From the NCBI RefSeq assembly GCF_011927635.1, contig NZ_JAATJB010000004.1:186001-250000 (forward strand): a stretch of DNA of 64,000 nucleotides, written 5' to 3'. Shown here one piece after another: positions 28,305-38,400 of this stretch. Each line of letters begins with the position of its first letter. Position 1 is the stretch's first letter. The position numbers and the translations under genes are program-made. Origin of the DNA: Sphingomonas trueperi. Its GTDB lineage: Bacteria; Pseudomonadota; Alphaproteobacteria; Sphingomonadales; Sphingomonadaceae. Below the pieces are notes generated by a model that saw only the letters and a list, made by a program, of their open reading frames with translations, was not told the origin of the DNA and ran no database searches.

Positions 28305-28625
28305 TCAGATCTCGCGTTCGATCCACTGCTTGATCGCACTCTTCGGCAGCGCGCCGACCTGGGTGGCGGCCTGCTGGCCGTTCTTGAACAGGATCATCGT
28401 CGGGATGCCGCGCACGCCGTACTTGGTCGGTGCATCGGGATTGTCGTCGATGTTGATCTTCACGATCTGCACCTGGTCCGCCAGCTCCTCGGCGAGTTCT
28501 TCGAGCGCCGGGGCGATCATGCGGCACGGGCCGCACCATTCGGCCCAGAAATCGACGAGGACGGGCTTGTCCGCCTGCAGCACGTCGGTTTCGAAATTGG
28601 CGTCGGTCGTCGCCACAGTGGCCAT
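28305..28625 (-). CDS. trxA: thioredoxin
   Basis: 106 aa. The active site is [10 protein letters not shown] (Cys31, Cys34), with the cis-proline in GIPTMILF. Cytosolic disulfide reductant recycled by TrxB (gene at 11863). Located 84 bp downstream of addA on the same strand, an arrangement typical of sphingomonads. Confidence 0.97.
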   Translation of the reverse strand: MATVATTDANFETDVLQADKPVLVDFWAEWCGPCRMIAPALEELAEELADQVQIVKINIDDNPDAPTKYGVRGIPTMILFKNGQQAATQVGALPKSAIKQWIEREI

Positions 28626-28709
28626 GTCGGTATCTCCTGAACTTCGTGTTGGTCGGCTATCTATGGTCGCCGGGCCCGTTGCTCAAGCGCAGAGCCCCAA
28701 GCTTTGCTC

Positions 28710-31700
28710 CTACCCCGCGTAGCCCGGCTTGTGCTCGTCGAGAAGGGCCTCGGGCAATGCATAGAGCACCGGACCGGCGGAATAGAGCAAAGCCGCCTCC
28801 ACGGCGCGCTCGGGGAAGATCACCCGCAGCGCCGCGACATAGGCCGCCATCTGGCGGAGGTGATAGGGCGGCACGTCGGCGAGCGACGCCGGCGCACGGC
28901 GACCGGTCTTGAAGTCGACCACCCGTACCCGCTCGGGCGTCACCACCAGCCGGTCGACCGTGCCCGAGACGACCACGCCGTCCGCCACGACCGCGGCGAT
29001 CGGCGCCTCGCCCAGCGCATCGGGCCCGAACAGCTCGGCGAAGCGCGGATCTTCGGTGACCGCCAGGGCCGCATCGATCAGCGCGGCACGCTCGGCCGCA
29101 TCGGCGAGCCCCCCTGCCCCCGCCAGCCAGCGATCGGCCGCCGACCGCCGCGCCTCCGGAGCGACGCCGGGCAGCCGCTCGAACAGCGCGTGGAGCAGCC
29201 GCCCGCGCTCCGCGGCCGCACGCATCGCGGGACCCGGCGGCGGATCGGCCACGCGGTCTTCGCCCAGCGACGACGGCGCCAGCGGCCGCGGCGGCCGGGC
29301 TTCCTCCGGCGCACGCGTGTGGAGCCAGTCGGGCAGGACCGGCGCGGGCGCAACTGTCATGACCGCCGGCGCTGCGACCGGCCGCACGGGCGCCTGCGGG
29401 ACCACGCCGTGGAACTCCCGCACCCCGGCTTCGTCCATCGGCACGCCCAGCGCATCGAGCGCGGCGACGCTGGCGGCATACCAGCTTGCCTTGGGCGGTT
29501 CGCCCTTGGCCTGGGGACCGAGCGCTCCGGCGATCACCAGTCGCTCCTCGGCGCGCGTCGCGGCGACGTAGAACAACCGCCAATGTTCCTGCAGCTCGCG
29601 CGCATCGGCCTTCTCCAAGGCCTCGGCCAGGATGCCGTCGCGTTCAGCACTGCGGGGACGAAAGATCGGGAAGGCGTCCTGATCTTCCTCGGGCGCCCAT
29701 TTGAGCACGCCGCGCGGGCTGCGCGTCGGGTCCACGGTCGCGTCTGCCAGGATCACCAGGGGCGCCTGGAGGCCCTTCGAACCATGCGCGGTCATCACCC
29801 GCACCGCCGGCTGCGGCTGCGCCGCATCGCGGACGATCTCGACATCGCCGCGATCGAACCAGTCGAGGAAGCGCTGGAGCGATGGCGTCGCCCGCGTCTC
29901 GAAGGTGAGCGCGGCGTTGAGCAGTTCCTCGATCGGATCGCGCGCCTCCTCGCCGAGCCGCAGCAGCAGCTTGCGCCGCCCCTGCATCGGCCCGGACAGA
30001 ATCTCCTCCAGGAAGCGATAGGGCGTGGCGAGGTCGGCGCGGCGCAGCAGATCGTAGAGCGGCGCCAGCTTCTCGGCCGACTGGCGTTCGCGCAGGTGCC
30101 GCCAGAGCCCGCCCCGCTCGCGCACCGCCGCCGCCATCAGCTCTTCCTGGGTCCAGCCGATCAGCGGGGAGACGAGCAGCGCCGCCAGCGACAGATCGTC
30201 CTCGGGCTGGAGTGCGAAGCGGATCGCGGCGAGCAGATCCTGCACCGCCAGCGGGGCGTTCAAGCGCAGCCGATCGACGCCCGCCACCGGCACCCCCTCG
30301 GCGTAGAGCCGCGCGACGATCAGCGAGGCGAGCTCGCCGCGCCGCTTGACCAGCACCATCACGTCGCCGGGGGCAAGCATCCGCCCCTTGGCGGAAAGCG
30401 GCAGATTGCCCACCCATCCCTTGATCTGCCGGGCGATGCGGGCGGCGAGCGCGCGGGTGGCGTCGCCGATCCACTCTTCTTCGTCGGCCTCGCTGCCGCC
30501 CCCGATCACCGGCGGCCACAGGGTCACCGTGCCGGGACCGGGCACTTCACTCGCATGCGGCTCGCTGTCGCTCATGGGGCCCATGCCCGGCTCGGGCAGC
30601 AGGCCCAACGCGGTATCGACGAACTCGAGCACCGGACGGGTCGAGCGGAAGCTGTGAGTCAGCGAGAGCGATTCCAGCTCCCGTGCTTCCACCTCGTAAT
30701 CCGGACGGAAGTTGGCCAGTCGCTTGAACCGCTCGAACGCCGCCTGGAAGAAGATCGGGTCGGTGCCCTGGAAGCCGAAGATCGCCTGCTTGTAATCGCC
30801 CACGGTGAACAGCGTGCGCAGCCGGTCGCCGCGCGCGCCCTCGCCCGCGAAGAACTCGTCGGCCATCGCCGAGACGATCGCCCATTGCCGCGGATTGGTG
30901 TCCTGCGCCTCGTCGATCAGCACATGCTCGGTGACCTGGTCGAGCTTGAAGCGCACCCATTCGCCCATGCCCTCCTGGCGGAGCAACGCGATGGTGCGGC
31001 CGATCAGATCGTCGAAGTCGACCGCGCCGAGCCGGCGCTTGGCAGCGGTATAGGCGCGGGCATACGCGCGTCCCGCCTCCAGCCCCCGGGCGAGCAGATC
31101 GACATAGGCGGCGCGCACCCGCATCGCGAGCAGTTCGCCGCAGCGGCCATGGAGCCGCATCGCCGCCTCGGCATAGTCCGGGTCCTGCGGCGCCTGCCCC
31201 TTGGCGAAGCTGCGCGGATCGCCCTTGGCGGTGGCCCAGACGAGGTGAAGATCGGCCAGCGTTTCCGCACGCTCCTCCGGCGAACGCGCCAGCCAGGCGG
31301 CGATCACGTCAGCCCGCTCCAGCCCGCGCGCGGTGCCCCAGGCGGCGTTCGCCGATGCGATAGCGCGTAGCGTTCGCACATCGAACCCGTCGTCGCAGCA
31401 GCTCGTTGCGAGCGATTCCGCAATGTCCCCCGCAGGCAGATCGAAGGCCCGGCGCAGCCAGGGCTGGATGCCGCTGGGCAGCCCTTCCAGTGCCTCGCCC
31501 GCGCGCGCGCATTCCTGGAGGAAGCCTTCCGCCCCGCCCTCCCCGAGCCGCAGGCTGAGCGCGCCGATTGCGTCGATCACGCCCTCGCGACCCTCCCGCC
31601 GCGCCTCGACCAGCATCTCGGCAAGCGTTTCGCGCGCCAGCACCGCCTCCTCGCGCGCTTCCAGCGGGCGGAAGCCGGGCACCAGCCCCGCCTCGATCGG

Positions 31701-32114
31701 GAAGGCGGACAGCAGCGACTGGCAGAAGCTGTGGATCGTCTGGATGCGGATGCCGCCGCCGGGCGCATCGAGCACCTTGGCGAACAGCGTGCGGGCGGCG
31801 GCACGGCTTTCGGGGCCGATGCTCTCGCCCAGCGCGGCAAGATCGGCGGTAAGCTCCTCGTCCTTGGCGCGCACCCAATAGGCGAGCCGACCGGTGATCC
31901 GCTCGGACATCTCGGCCGCACCGGCCTTGGTGAAGGTAAGGCACAGGATCGCCGAGGGATCGGTGCCCGCGAGCAGCAGCCGCCACACCCGCGCGGCGAG
32001 CACCTGGGTCTTGCCGGTGCCGGCCGAGGCCGACAGCCAGATATGCCGCGTCGGATCGCTGGCGCGCTTCTGGTTGCCCTTCAGCGGGTGGAGCTTGGCG
32101 GGACTGCGGCTCAT
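28710..32114 (-). CDS. addA: double-strand break repair helicase/nuclease AddA
   Basis: 1134 aa UvrD-type helicase with a C-terminal nuclease. Walker A is WLSASAGTGKTQVLAARV (about 27-44), motif Ib-like LCLTFTKAGAAEM follows, and motif II is LIDEAQDTNPRQW. The nuclease core is RVVDFKTGRRA near the C-terminus. With AddB it resects broken ends for RecA loading. Start at the ATG at 32114; an upstream in-frame extension runs through a repeat element and is rejected. It lies 195 bp downstream of addB. Confidence 0.94.
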   Translation of the reverse strand: MSRSPAKLHPLKGNQKRASDPTRHIWLSASAGTGKTQVLAARVWRLLLAGTDPSAILCLTFTKAGAAEMSERITGRLAYWVRAKDEELTADLAALGESIGPESRAAARTLFAKVLDAPGGGIRIQTIHSFCQSLLSAFPIEAGLVPGFRPLEAREEAVLARETLAEMLVEARREGREGVIDAIGALSLRLGEGGAEGFLQECARAGEALEGLPSGIQPWLRRAFDLPAGDIAESLATSCCDDGFDVRTLRAIASANAAWGTARGLERADVIAAWLARSPEERAETLADLHLVWATAKGDPRSFAKGQAPQDPDYAEAAMRLHGRCGELLAMRVRAAYVDLLARGLEAGRAYARAYTAAKRRLGAVDFDDLIGRTIALLRQEGMGEWVRFKLDQVTEHVLIDEAQDTNPRQWAIVSAMADEFFAGEGARGDRLRTLFTVGDYKQAIFGFQGTDPIFFQAAFERFKRLANFRPDYEVEARELESLSLTHSFRSTRPVLEFVDTALGLLPEPGMGPMSDSEPHASEVPGPGTVTLWPPVIGGGSEADEEEWIGDATRALAARIARQIKGWVGNLPLSAKGRMLAPGDVMVLVKRRGELASLIVARLYAEGVPVAGVDRLRLNAPLAVQDLLAAIRFALQPEDDLSLAALLVSPLIGWTQEELMAAAVRERGGLWRHLRERQSAEKLAPLYDLLRRADLATPYRFLEEILSGPMQGRRKLLLRLGEEARDPIEELLNAALTFETRATPSLQRFLDWFDRGDVEIVRDAAQPQPAVRVMTAHGSKGLQAPLVILADATVDPTRSPRGVLKWAPEEDQDAFPIFRPRSAERDGILAEALEKADARELQEHWRLFYVAATRAEERLVIAGALGPQAKGEPPKASWYAASVAALDALGVPMDEAGVREFHGVVPQAPVRPVAAPAVMTVAPAPVLPDWLHTRAPEEARPPRPLAPSSLGEDRVADPPPGPAMRAAAERGRLLHALFERLPGVAPEARRSAADRWLAGAGGLADAAERAALIDAALAVTEDPRFAELFGPDALGEAPIAAVVADGVVVSGTVDRLVVTPERVRVVDFKTGRRAPASLADVPPYHLRQMAAYVAALRVIFPERAVEAALLYSAGPVLYALPEALLDEHKPGYAG

Positions 32115-32129
32115 CGCTGGGACACCACA

Positions 32130-32299
32130 AATTCCTCCCCGGTACGGGGAGGGGGACCATTTGCGCAGCAAATGGTGGGGCGGCCGCCGCGCACGCGGCG
32201 GTGTACCCTCGATCCGAGCCCGTCCCCGCGCCTGTCGGCGCGGCCCCTCCACCACGCGCCTGCGGCGCGCAGTCCCCCTCCCCGCACCGGGGAGGAATT
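32130..32299. repeat. compound inverted repeat between addB and addA (family 2)
   Basis: Outer arms 32130-32157 and 32272-32299 are inverted copies that differ at one of 28 positions, each being itself a CCTCCCCGG...CGGGGAGG hairpin. Inside are further hairpins: CCATTTGC/GCAAATGG (32157-32175), CCGCCGC/GCGGCGG (32184-32201) and CGCGCC/GGCGCG types near 32228-32268. About 170 bp in all, between two co-directional operon genes. Confidence 0.8.
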
Positions 32300-32309
32300 G
32301 GGGATACCG

Positions 32310-35249
32310 TTACTCACGCCCATACCATTCATCCCGGCGCATCAGCTGGTCATATTCCGCATAGGGCGCATATTCCGGCACCAGCTTGGCGGTGAACGGG
32401 CGCTCCCCGGTCAGCCACTCGCCCGCGGCCGTCGCGAAATGCTCGGCGGCGATGCTGACGAAATCCTCTGCCGGCACCGGCTCGCGCTTCTTCGGATCGA
32501 CCGGCGAGTCGACATAGCCGAATCCGCCGCTCCTCGGGTTGCGCGCCAGCGACCAATATTCAAACGCCCGAGCGGCGCCCTCAATGCCTTCGAACCCGCC
32601 CCGCTCGGCGATCAGCCCCAGCAGCCCGAGCTGCAGGCTGAACCCGGCCTTTACCGCGCGCGTGCTCGGCGGCTGGCCGGTCTTGTAGTCGACGATCGCG
32701 AGCGCGCCGCCCTCCAGCCGGTCGACCCGGTCGAACTTGCCGCGCAGCGTCACGCCCGCGAAGTCGATCGAGCCATCCCGCTCGACTGCCAGCACCGTGC
32801 GCCCCTTCAGGCCCTGCTCGACCAGCTCGCCGGCGATCCAGTCGATCGCCTCGATCAGCCGCGGCTGCCACAGCGCACGGATCAGCGGGTGGGTGCGCGT
32901 GTCGGCGAGCATCGCCTCGGCGCGGGCGCGAAGCAGGTCCGGGCGGCAGTCATCCTCCTCGAACCAGCGCTGCAGCACATCGTGTACCGCCGTTCCCCGC
33001 CACGCCGCGCTGGGATCGGCATCGACCGGATCGAGCGGCATCAGCCGCAGCATCCGTCGCGCGTAGAAGGCGTAAGGGTCCGCCTTGAGGCGATCGACTT
33101 CGGTGACCGAGATGACCTTGGGCCGGTCCTTTGCCGGCGGCGACGGCTCCGGCCGCGCGACCGGCGCGAACGCCCCCGGTGCGTCGATCGCCGCCATCCA
33201 CGCGGCGAGGTCCCCTGCCCGCTCCAGCCCGCCCGACAGCGCCTCCAGCCGCAACCAGAAGCGCGAGGCGATGGTCGGCGCACTCGCATCGCGACGGGCG
33301 CGGGTGAGCAGTACTTGTCGCGCGCCCAGCCCGATCGCGAGATCGTGCGCCGATACGCCGATCCGCCGCTCCAGCCCGGGCAGCCCCAGCTCGGCGCGGA
33401 TGCGCGGCGCCAGCCAGGGGTCTGGCGCGGGCAGTCCCGGCCAGACGCCTTCGTTGAGCCCGCCCAGGATCATCAGGTCGGCGCTGTGCAGCCGCGCCTC
33501 GATCAGGCCGAGAATGGCGAGCCGCGGATGCCCGCCCTGCGGCGGCCGCACCGCGACCTCGTCCATCAGCGTCCGGAGCATCGGCGCGAGGCTGTCGGGC
33601 TCGGCCAGCGCCGGCCCGTGCGCGGCCTCGCGCTCCAGATCGTCCAGCAGCAGCGCGGCGGCGCGGCCATCCTCGCGGCTCCACAGCATGTCACCGCCCA
33701 GGGCCTGCGCGGCCTCGCGCAGTGCGGCGACCAGCCCGGCGAGCGGCTGCGCGCCGCCGGCGAACACTGCCTCCAACGGCGCGAGCAGCGGCCGCGCCGT
33801 CTCCCACCAGCGCGCGGCGGTGCGGCGCAGCGCCCCTTCCCGCCCGCCCTGCTCGGCGAGGTGCGCGTCGATGCCCGCCAGCCCCGGCGCCGGGCGCGGG
33901 CCGCGCAGCGCGAGGTCGAGCGCTCGCGCGCCATCCAGCCAGGCGGCACGGTCGCTCGGCTGCACCAGCGGGTGCTTGAGCAAGGTCAGCAGCGGCATCG
34001 GCGCGAAGGCCTGCGCCGCCGCATCGGCCAGCGCCAGCAACAGCGTGCCCGGCGGGGTGAGCGACAGCGGCTGGCCGGCGGAATCGTCGACCGCGATACC
34101 CCAGCGCGCGCAATGCGCCGCCACCCGCCGCGCCAGCGCGCGATCGGGGGTGACCAGCGCAGCGGTACGCGCCGGCGTCTCCAGCGCCTCGCGCAGTGCC
34201 AGCGCGATCACCTGGGCCTCCTCGGCGGGGGTCGCGAGCTCGAGCGCGCGGACGCCGTCCAGCCGCCGCTCGCCGGCGGGCAGGTCGGTCCAGCGATGGG
34301 TGAGCTCGGGCGGCTGCATCGCCGAGGCGATCGCCTTGCTGCGCGCGGGCGGCGCGTCGAGCTCGCTGGCGACGCGCCATTGCTGGAACTCGCCGCGCGC
34401 CACGCCCATCCGGTCGAGCAGCAGCTTGAGATGGAATTGCGGGTGCGTCTCGAGCGCGCGGCGGCGGCGCCCGGTACCGGGGTCCGGCCTGTGCGGCCCT
34501 AGCGACTCCCACTCGTCGTCGCCCATCGCGGTGGCGAGCGCAGGCAGGACCACCATCCCCTCGGGCAGCCCGGCGACCACCCGCAACAGCCGCGCGATCG
34601 CGGGCGCCGCTGTGGTGATCCCCGCGGCGCAGACGAAGCCCGACGGCGCCGCCGCCTTCCACCGCGCCGAGACGCGATCGAGCAGCCGCCGCCGCCGCTC
34701 GGGCAGGTCGACGCGGCCCAGTGCCGACAGCTCCTCGGGCCAGCGGGTCAGCACGATCTCGAACAGCGCGAGCGAGCGCTCCCAATGCGCCGAAAGCTCG
34801 GGCCCCAGTTGCAGGTCGCGCAGCCGCCGGGGCGAGACTTCCTCGACCAGCAGCTGGTCGAGCGTGGTGCCGAGGTCGCCGGCCAGCCGCACCGCCTCGG
34901 CGGCGTCCAGGCGGGCGTCATGCCCCTGGAGCAGCCGCGCGAGGATCATCCGCCGCTGGAGCGGATCGACCGCGGGCGGCACCGGTTCGGCATCGTCGAC
35001 CGTCTCGAACACCGCTTCGTCGAGCTCGGGATCGCCGATCGCGACCAGCCGGGGGAGCAGCAGCCCGCCGCCGCTCTCGCGCACGAACGCGTCCTGCATC
35101 GCCCGCTTGGCGCGGTTGTTGGGCAGCAGCACCACGCCGCGCGCCAGCCGCAGCGGATCGCTGCCGAAGCGGCGGATCAGCCCGATCGCCAGCGCATCGG
35201 CAAAGGCCCGGTGCGGCGGGATCGTGTAGAGGTGCAGGGCGTGCGACAT
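32310..35249 (-). CDS. addB: double-strand break repair protein AddB
   Basis: 979 aa. An inactivated helicase-like N-terminal half (VVLLPNNRAKRAMQDAFVRE, LILGGLNEGVWPGLPAPDPWL) and a PD-(D/E)XK nuclease at the C-terminus (GKFDRVDRL, ALAIVDYKTGQPPS). It partners AddA, scanning for regulatory sites and cutting one strand. Length is in the usual range for alphaproteobacterial AddB. Only one good start, MSHALHLYTIPPH. Confidence 0.93.
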   Translation of the reverse strand: MSHALHLYTIPPHRAFADALAIGLIRRFGSDPLRLARGVVLLPNNRAKRAMQDAFVRESGGGLLLPRLVAIGDPELDEAVFETVDDAEPVPPAVDPLQRRMILARLLQGHDARLDAAEAVRLAGDLGTTLDQLLVEEVSPRRLRDLQLGPELSAHWERSLALFEIVLTRWPEELSALGRVDLPERRRRLLDRVSARWKAAAPSGFVCAAGITTAAPAIARLLRVVAGLPEGMVVLPALATAMGDDEWESLGPHRPDPGTGRRRRALETHPQFHLKLLLDRMGVARGEFQQWRVASELDAPPARSKAIASAMQPPELTHRWTDLPAGERRLDGVRALELATPAEEAQVIALALREALETPARTAALVTPDRALARRVAAHCARWGIAVDDSAGQPLSLTPPGTLLLALADAAAQAFAPMPLLTLLKHPLVQPSDRAAWLDGARALDLALRGPRPAPGLAGIDAHLAEQGGREGALRRTAARWWETARPLLAPLEAVFAGGAQPLAGLVAALREAAQALGGDMLWSREDGRAAALLLDDLEREAAHGPALAEPDSLAPMLRTLMDEVAVRPPQGGHPRLAILGLIEARLHSADLMILGGLNEGVWPGLPAPDPWLAPRIRAELGLPGLERRIGVSAHDLAIGLGARQVLLTRARRDASAPTIASRFWLRLEALSGGLERAGDLAAWMAAIDAPGAFAPVARPEPSPPAKDRPKVISVTEVDRLKADPYAFYARRMLRLMPLDPVDADPSAAWRGTAVHDVLQRWFEEDDCRPDLLRARAEAMLADTRTHPLIRALWQPRLIEAIDWIAGELVEQGLKGRTVLAVERDGSIDFAGVTLRGKFDRVDRLEGGALAIVDYKTGQPPSTRAVKAGFSLQLGLLGLIAERGGFEGIEGAARAFEYWSLARNPRSGGFGYVDSPVDPKKREPVPAEDFVSIAAEHFATAAGEWLTGERPFTAKLVPEYAPYAEYDQLMRRDEWYGRE

Positions 35250-35426
35250 GCGGCTCGGCGAAAGGGGAACGGAGCGCGAACCTTAGCGGGGTTGGCCCGA
35301 CGAGCGCAACCGCCGCGACGCGCACGAAGGCGGATCCGATCGCCCTGCCCGCAGCCATGGCGACGCCCCCATTGCCGTACGGCACACCCCCGGCCATTCT
35401 CGCGCCACCACCATCGGAGGAACTTC

Positions 35427-36119
35427 ATGCGCCCGCACCGCGAACAGCATCTCGTATCCCGGATCGGCTGGCTGCGCGCCGCCGTGCTGGGGGCGAATGA
35501 CGGCATCGTCTCCACCGCCAGCCTGATCCTGGGCGTCGCCGCCTCGGGGGCCGGGCGGCCCGCGCTGCTGGTCGCGGGCGTGGCGGGGCTGGTGGCGGGC
35601 GCGATGTCGATGGCGGCGGGGGAGTATGTCTCGGTCAGCTCGCAGGCCGATACCGAACGCGCCGACCTCGCCCGCGAGCGGCAGGAACTCGCCACCACGC
35701 CCGAGGCCGAGCTGGCCGAGCTGACCGCCATCTATGTCGGCCGCGGCGTCGATGCCGGCACCGCGCGCACGGTGGCCGAGCAGATGATGGCGCACGACGC
35801 GCTGGAGGCGCATGCCCGTGACGAGCTCCACATCACCGAGATGACGACCGCGCGGCCGGTGGTCGCCGCGCTCACCTCGGCGGCAACTTTTACGGCGGGT
35901 GCGGCGCTGCCACTACTGCTCGCCGCGCTGCTGCCGATGCGCTGGATGGCGATGGGGGAAGCGGCGGGTTCGATCCTGTTCCTTGCCCTGCTCGGCGCGC
36001 TGGGCGCGATCACCGGCGGGGCCAGGCCGCGCAAGCCGGTGGTGCGTGTGGTGTTCTGGGGCGCGCTGGCGATGGCGCTGACCGCTGGGATCGGGCGGGT
36101 TGTGGGGACGAGTGTTTAA
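35427..36119 (+). CDS. VIT1/CCC1-family iron/manganese transporter
   Basis: 230 aa membrane protein. GGAGG lies six bases before the ATG at 35427, so the long upstream frame opposite addB is rejected. The family motifs are LGANDGIVSTASLILGVAASGA in TM1 and AGAMSMAAGEYVSVSSQ in TM2. A cytoplasmic metal-binding helix bundle (ERADLARERQELATTPEAEL...MMAHDALEAHARDEL) and three further TM segments follow. It moves Fe2+ or Mn2+ out of the cytosol in its characterised relatives. Confidence 0.92.
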   Translation: MRPHREQHLVSRIGWLRAAVLGANDGIVSTASLILGVAASGAGRPALLVAGVAGLVAGAMSMAAGEYVSVSSQADTERADLARERQELATTPEAELAELTAIYVGRGVDAGTARTVAEQMMAHDALEAHARDELHITEMTTARPVVAALTSAATFTAGAALPLLLAALLPMRWMAMGEAAGSILFLALLGALGAITGGARPRKPVVRVVFWGALAMALTAGIGRVVGTSV

Positions 36120-36265
36120 CTAAGAGGTCGCAGCTGCATAAGCTTCCCGCGGTGCTTCAGCCAAAGAGATCTCGCGCCGATATTCCTTAAGGCGGCATCG
36201 GGGGCTCTTCCTGCAACGTCGTCCGCATCTCTTCCGATATGTGGAAATCGTGCTATCGAAGCGGG

Positions 36266-36712
36266 ATGAATGAGAGGCCCAGCTTCAAAGAGTTGAGGAA
36301 TGGCGTTGAAATTTGCCGCTATTTCTTCCGGTGCAACATCATGCGTGTTCACCTTGAAGATCTAATTCGAGAGAACGGCGGCTTCACTGAAGCAGTTACA
36401 AACGAATGAGACCGCTTCTGGGCTTACTACACCTTTTGGTTGTCCGGACTCTGGGTAACGTGCGAAGGAATTGTAAGGATTAAATTCGGAGATGAAGACT
36501 ACATAAGCTTCGCCAAGATGCTTATGTCAGAACTTAGATCAGTTCGACAGTCAAATTTTCACTATAAGCCCCAAATCAAAGAGATTCTCGAGCACCTCAA
36601 CACAGAAAGGCTATTAGCCGATTTGTGGAAAATTCATGACAGAATAAAGGAGAGTGTTACAGAGTTCCTTCGACAACTACCGCCAGATTTTATCGAGTCG
36701 CCACCAGACTGA
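36266..36712 (+). pseudogene. orphan gene interrupted by an in-frame UGA
   Basis: Reading from ATG 36266 (or ATG 36239) gives 47 residues (ERPSFKELRNGVEICRYFFR...FTEAVTNE), then TGA at 36407-36409. The same frame continues DRFWAYYTFWLSGLWVTCEG for another about 100 residues to 36712. The two halves read as one helical protein of about 148 residues if the stop was once TGG (Trp), giving NE-W-DRFWAYYTFWLSGLW. Base composition is clearly more AT-rich than all flanking genes, suggesting recent transfer. No family recognised. Alternatives: a truncated 47-aa product, a downstream start at TTG 36440, or readthrough. Confidence 0.55.
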
Positions 36713-36791
36713 ACCGGTTTAAAGTGCGGAAAAGCTGCCCATCGCAAGCGATGTCCCCCACTCCAACCCATCCCCTGAAGGGGAAGGGCTA

Positions 36792-36814
36792 GGCAGGAGG
36801 CTCAGCCGCCTGCC
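36792..36814 (-). terminator. hairpin just after dnaB
   Basis: GGCAGGAGGC and GCCGCCTGCC pair with one mismatch around a TCA loop, beginning 8 bp beyond the dnaB stop. A smaller TCCCCT/AGGGGA hairpin lies at 36771-36784. No T-run. Confidence 0.5.
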
Positions 36815-36821
36815 CCTCCCC

Positions 36822-38318
36822 TCAATACCCCTCCGGCGCCAGATCGCTGAACTTGGTGAACTGCCGGTCGAAGCGCATATGCACCGAGCCCGTGGCACCA
36901 TGGCGCTGCTTGGCGATGATCACCGTCGCCTTGTTCGCCACTTCCAGCTGGCGCGCCTGCCATTCCTCATAGGCCATGCGCTCCTCGGCGGTCTCGGTGC
37001 CGTCGGGGATCTTCGTCGGCGCCTTGAAGTCGTGATAATATTCGTCGCGATACACGAACAGCACGATATCGGCGTCCTGCTCGATCGAGCCGGATTCGCG
37101 AAGGTCGGAGAGCTGCGGGCGCTTGTCCTCGCGGCTTTCCACCGCGCGGCTCAGCTGGGAGAGCGCCAGCACCGGCACATGCAGTTCCTTGGCCAGCGTC
37201 TTGAGGCCGCGCGAGATCTCCGAGATTTCCTGCACGCGCCCATCGCCCGAGGCCTTGGCCGATCCGGTGAGCAGCTGGAGATAGTCGACGATCACCATGC
37301 CGATCTTGTGCTGGCGCTTGAGCCGCCGCGCGCGGGTGCGCAGCGCCGCGATGGTGAGGCCGGGCGTGTCGTCGATATAGAGCGGCAGCCGCTCCAGATC
37401 GCCCGCGGCGCGCGCGAACTTCTGGAACTCGGCATTGCTCAGCTGGCCGGTACGCAGCTTTTCCGAGACGACCTCGGCCTGCTCGGACAGGATACGCATC
37501 GCCAGCTGGTCGGCCGACATTTCGAGGCTGAAGAACGCCACCGGCGCGCCGATCGACTTCTCCTCGGCGATGCCCGCGTCGAGATCGTCCATCCAGCGCT
37601 TGGCGGCATTGAACGCGATGTTGGTCGCGAGCGAGGTCTTGCCCATGCCCGGGCGGCCGGCGAGGATCAGCAGGTCCGATCGGTTGAAACCGCCGGTCGA
37701 GGCGTTGAGGTCGCTGAGGCCCGTGGTGATGCCCGAGATGCCGCCGCCCGAGTTCATCGCCTTCTCGGCCTGCTTGACCGCGAGCGTCGCGGCGCGGGTG
37801 AAGGACTTCACGCCGGCTTCCGAATCGCCCTGCTCGGCAACCTGGTAGAGGCGGAGTTCGGCCTGCTCGATCTGCTTGGAGGGGTTGATGTCCTGGCTGG
37901 TGTCGAGCGCGCCCTCCACCATGCCGCGGCCCACGTCCACGAGCGCGCGGAGCTGGGCGAGGTCGTAGATCTGGTCGGCGAAGGAGCGTGCGCCGATCAG
38001 GCTGGCCGGGTTGCCGGTCAGCTGGGCGAGATAGGCCGGGCCGCCCAGCTCCTTCATCGCCGGATCGTTGGCGAACAGCGGGCGCAGCGTCACCGGGGTG
38101 GCGAGGCGGTTGTCGCCGACCAGATGGGCGATCTGCTCATAGATGCGGCCGTGCAGCGGTTCGAAGAAATGCTCGGGCCGCAGCTTCTGGAGGACGTCTT
38201 CCGCGACTCGGTTGTCGATCATCATCGCGCCGAGCAAAGCTGCTTCGGCTTCGACGTTCTGGGGGAGACTCAGGCCCTCTTGGGGCTCGGGTGCAGGAAA
38301 GGGAATCGGCTGTGCCAT
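36822..38318 (-). CDS. dnaB: replicative DNA helicase
   Basis: 498 aa. Hexameric 5'-3' helicase at the replication fork. The N-terminal domain starts near SLPQNVEAEAALLGAMMIDN. Walker A is LAGRPGMGKTSLATNIAFNA (about 217-236), then FFSLEMSADQLAMR, VIVDYLQLL and LRESGSIEQDADIVLFVYRD, all normal for DnaB. Divergent from the UPF0262 gene. No intein. Confidence 0.97.
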   Translation of the reverse strand: MAQPIPFPAPEPQEGLSLPQNVEAEAALLGAMMIDNRVAEDVLQKLRPEHFFEPLHGRIYEQIAHLVGDNRLATPVTLRPLFANDPAMKELGGPAYLAQLTGNPASLIGARSFADQIYDLAQLRALVDVGRGMVEGALDTSQDINPSKQIEQAELRLYQVAEQGDSEAGVKSFTRAATLAVKQAEKAMNSGGGISGITTGLSDLNASTGGFNRSDLLILAGRPGMGKTSLATNIAFNAAKRWMDDLDAGIAEEKSIGAPVAFFSLEMSADQLAMRILSEQAEVVSEKLRTGQLSNAEFQKFARAAGDLERLPLYIDDTPGLTIAALRTRARRLKRQHKIGMVIVDYLQLLTGSAKASGDGRVQEISEISRGLKTLAKELHVPVLALSQLSRAVESREDKRPQLSDLRESGSIEQDADIVLFVYRDEYYHDFKAPTKIPDGTETAEERMAYEEWQARQLEVANKATVIIAKQRHGATGSVHMRFDRQFTKFSDLAPEGY

Positions 38319-38400
38319 GGCTTCCTCATCGGCTTATGTGCGGGGCACGGCAACCGGCATGGCTTGTGGAAAACGGGGAATGCTTCCAAAGCTGCGCCCT

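Noticed and set aside
32115..32255. N-terminal extension of addA
   Set aside because: Would translate the inverted-repeat block; the ATG at 32114 fits the family start.
36116..36352. 78-codon minus-strand frame beside the orphan pseudogene
   Set aside because: Antisense to the 5' part of the pseudogene, with no ribosome site or recognisable family.
36407..36409. UGA as selenocysteine codon
   Set aside because: No SECIS-like hairpin or redox context seen just after it; a Trp to stop change explains it more simply.
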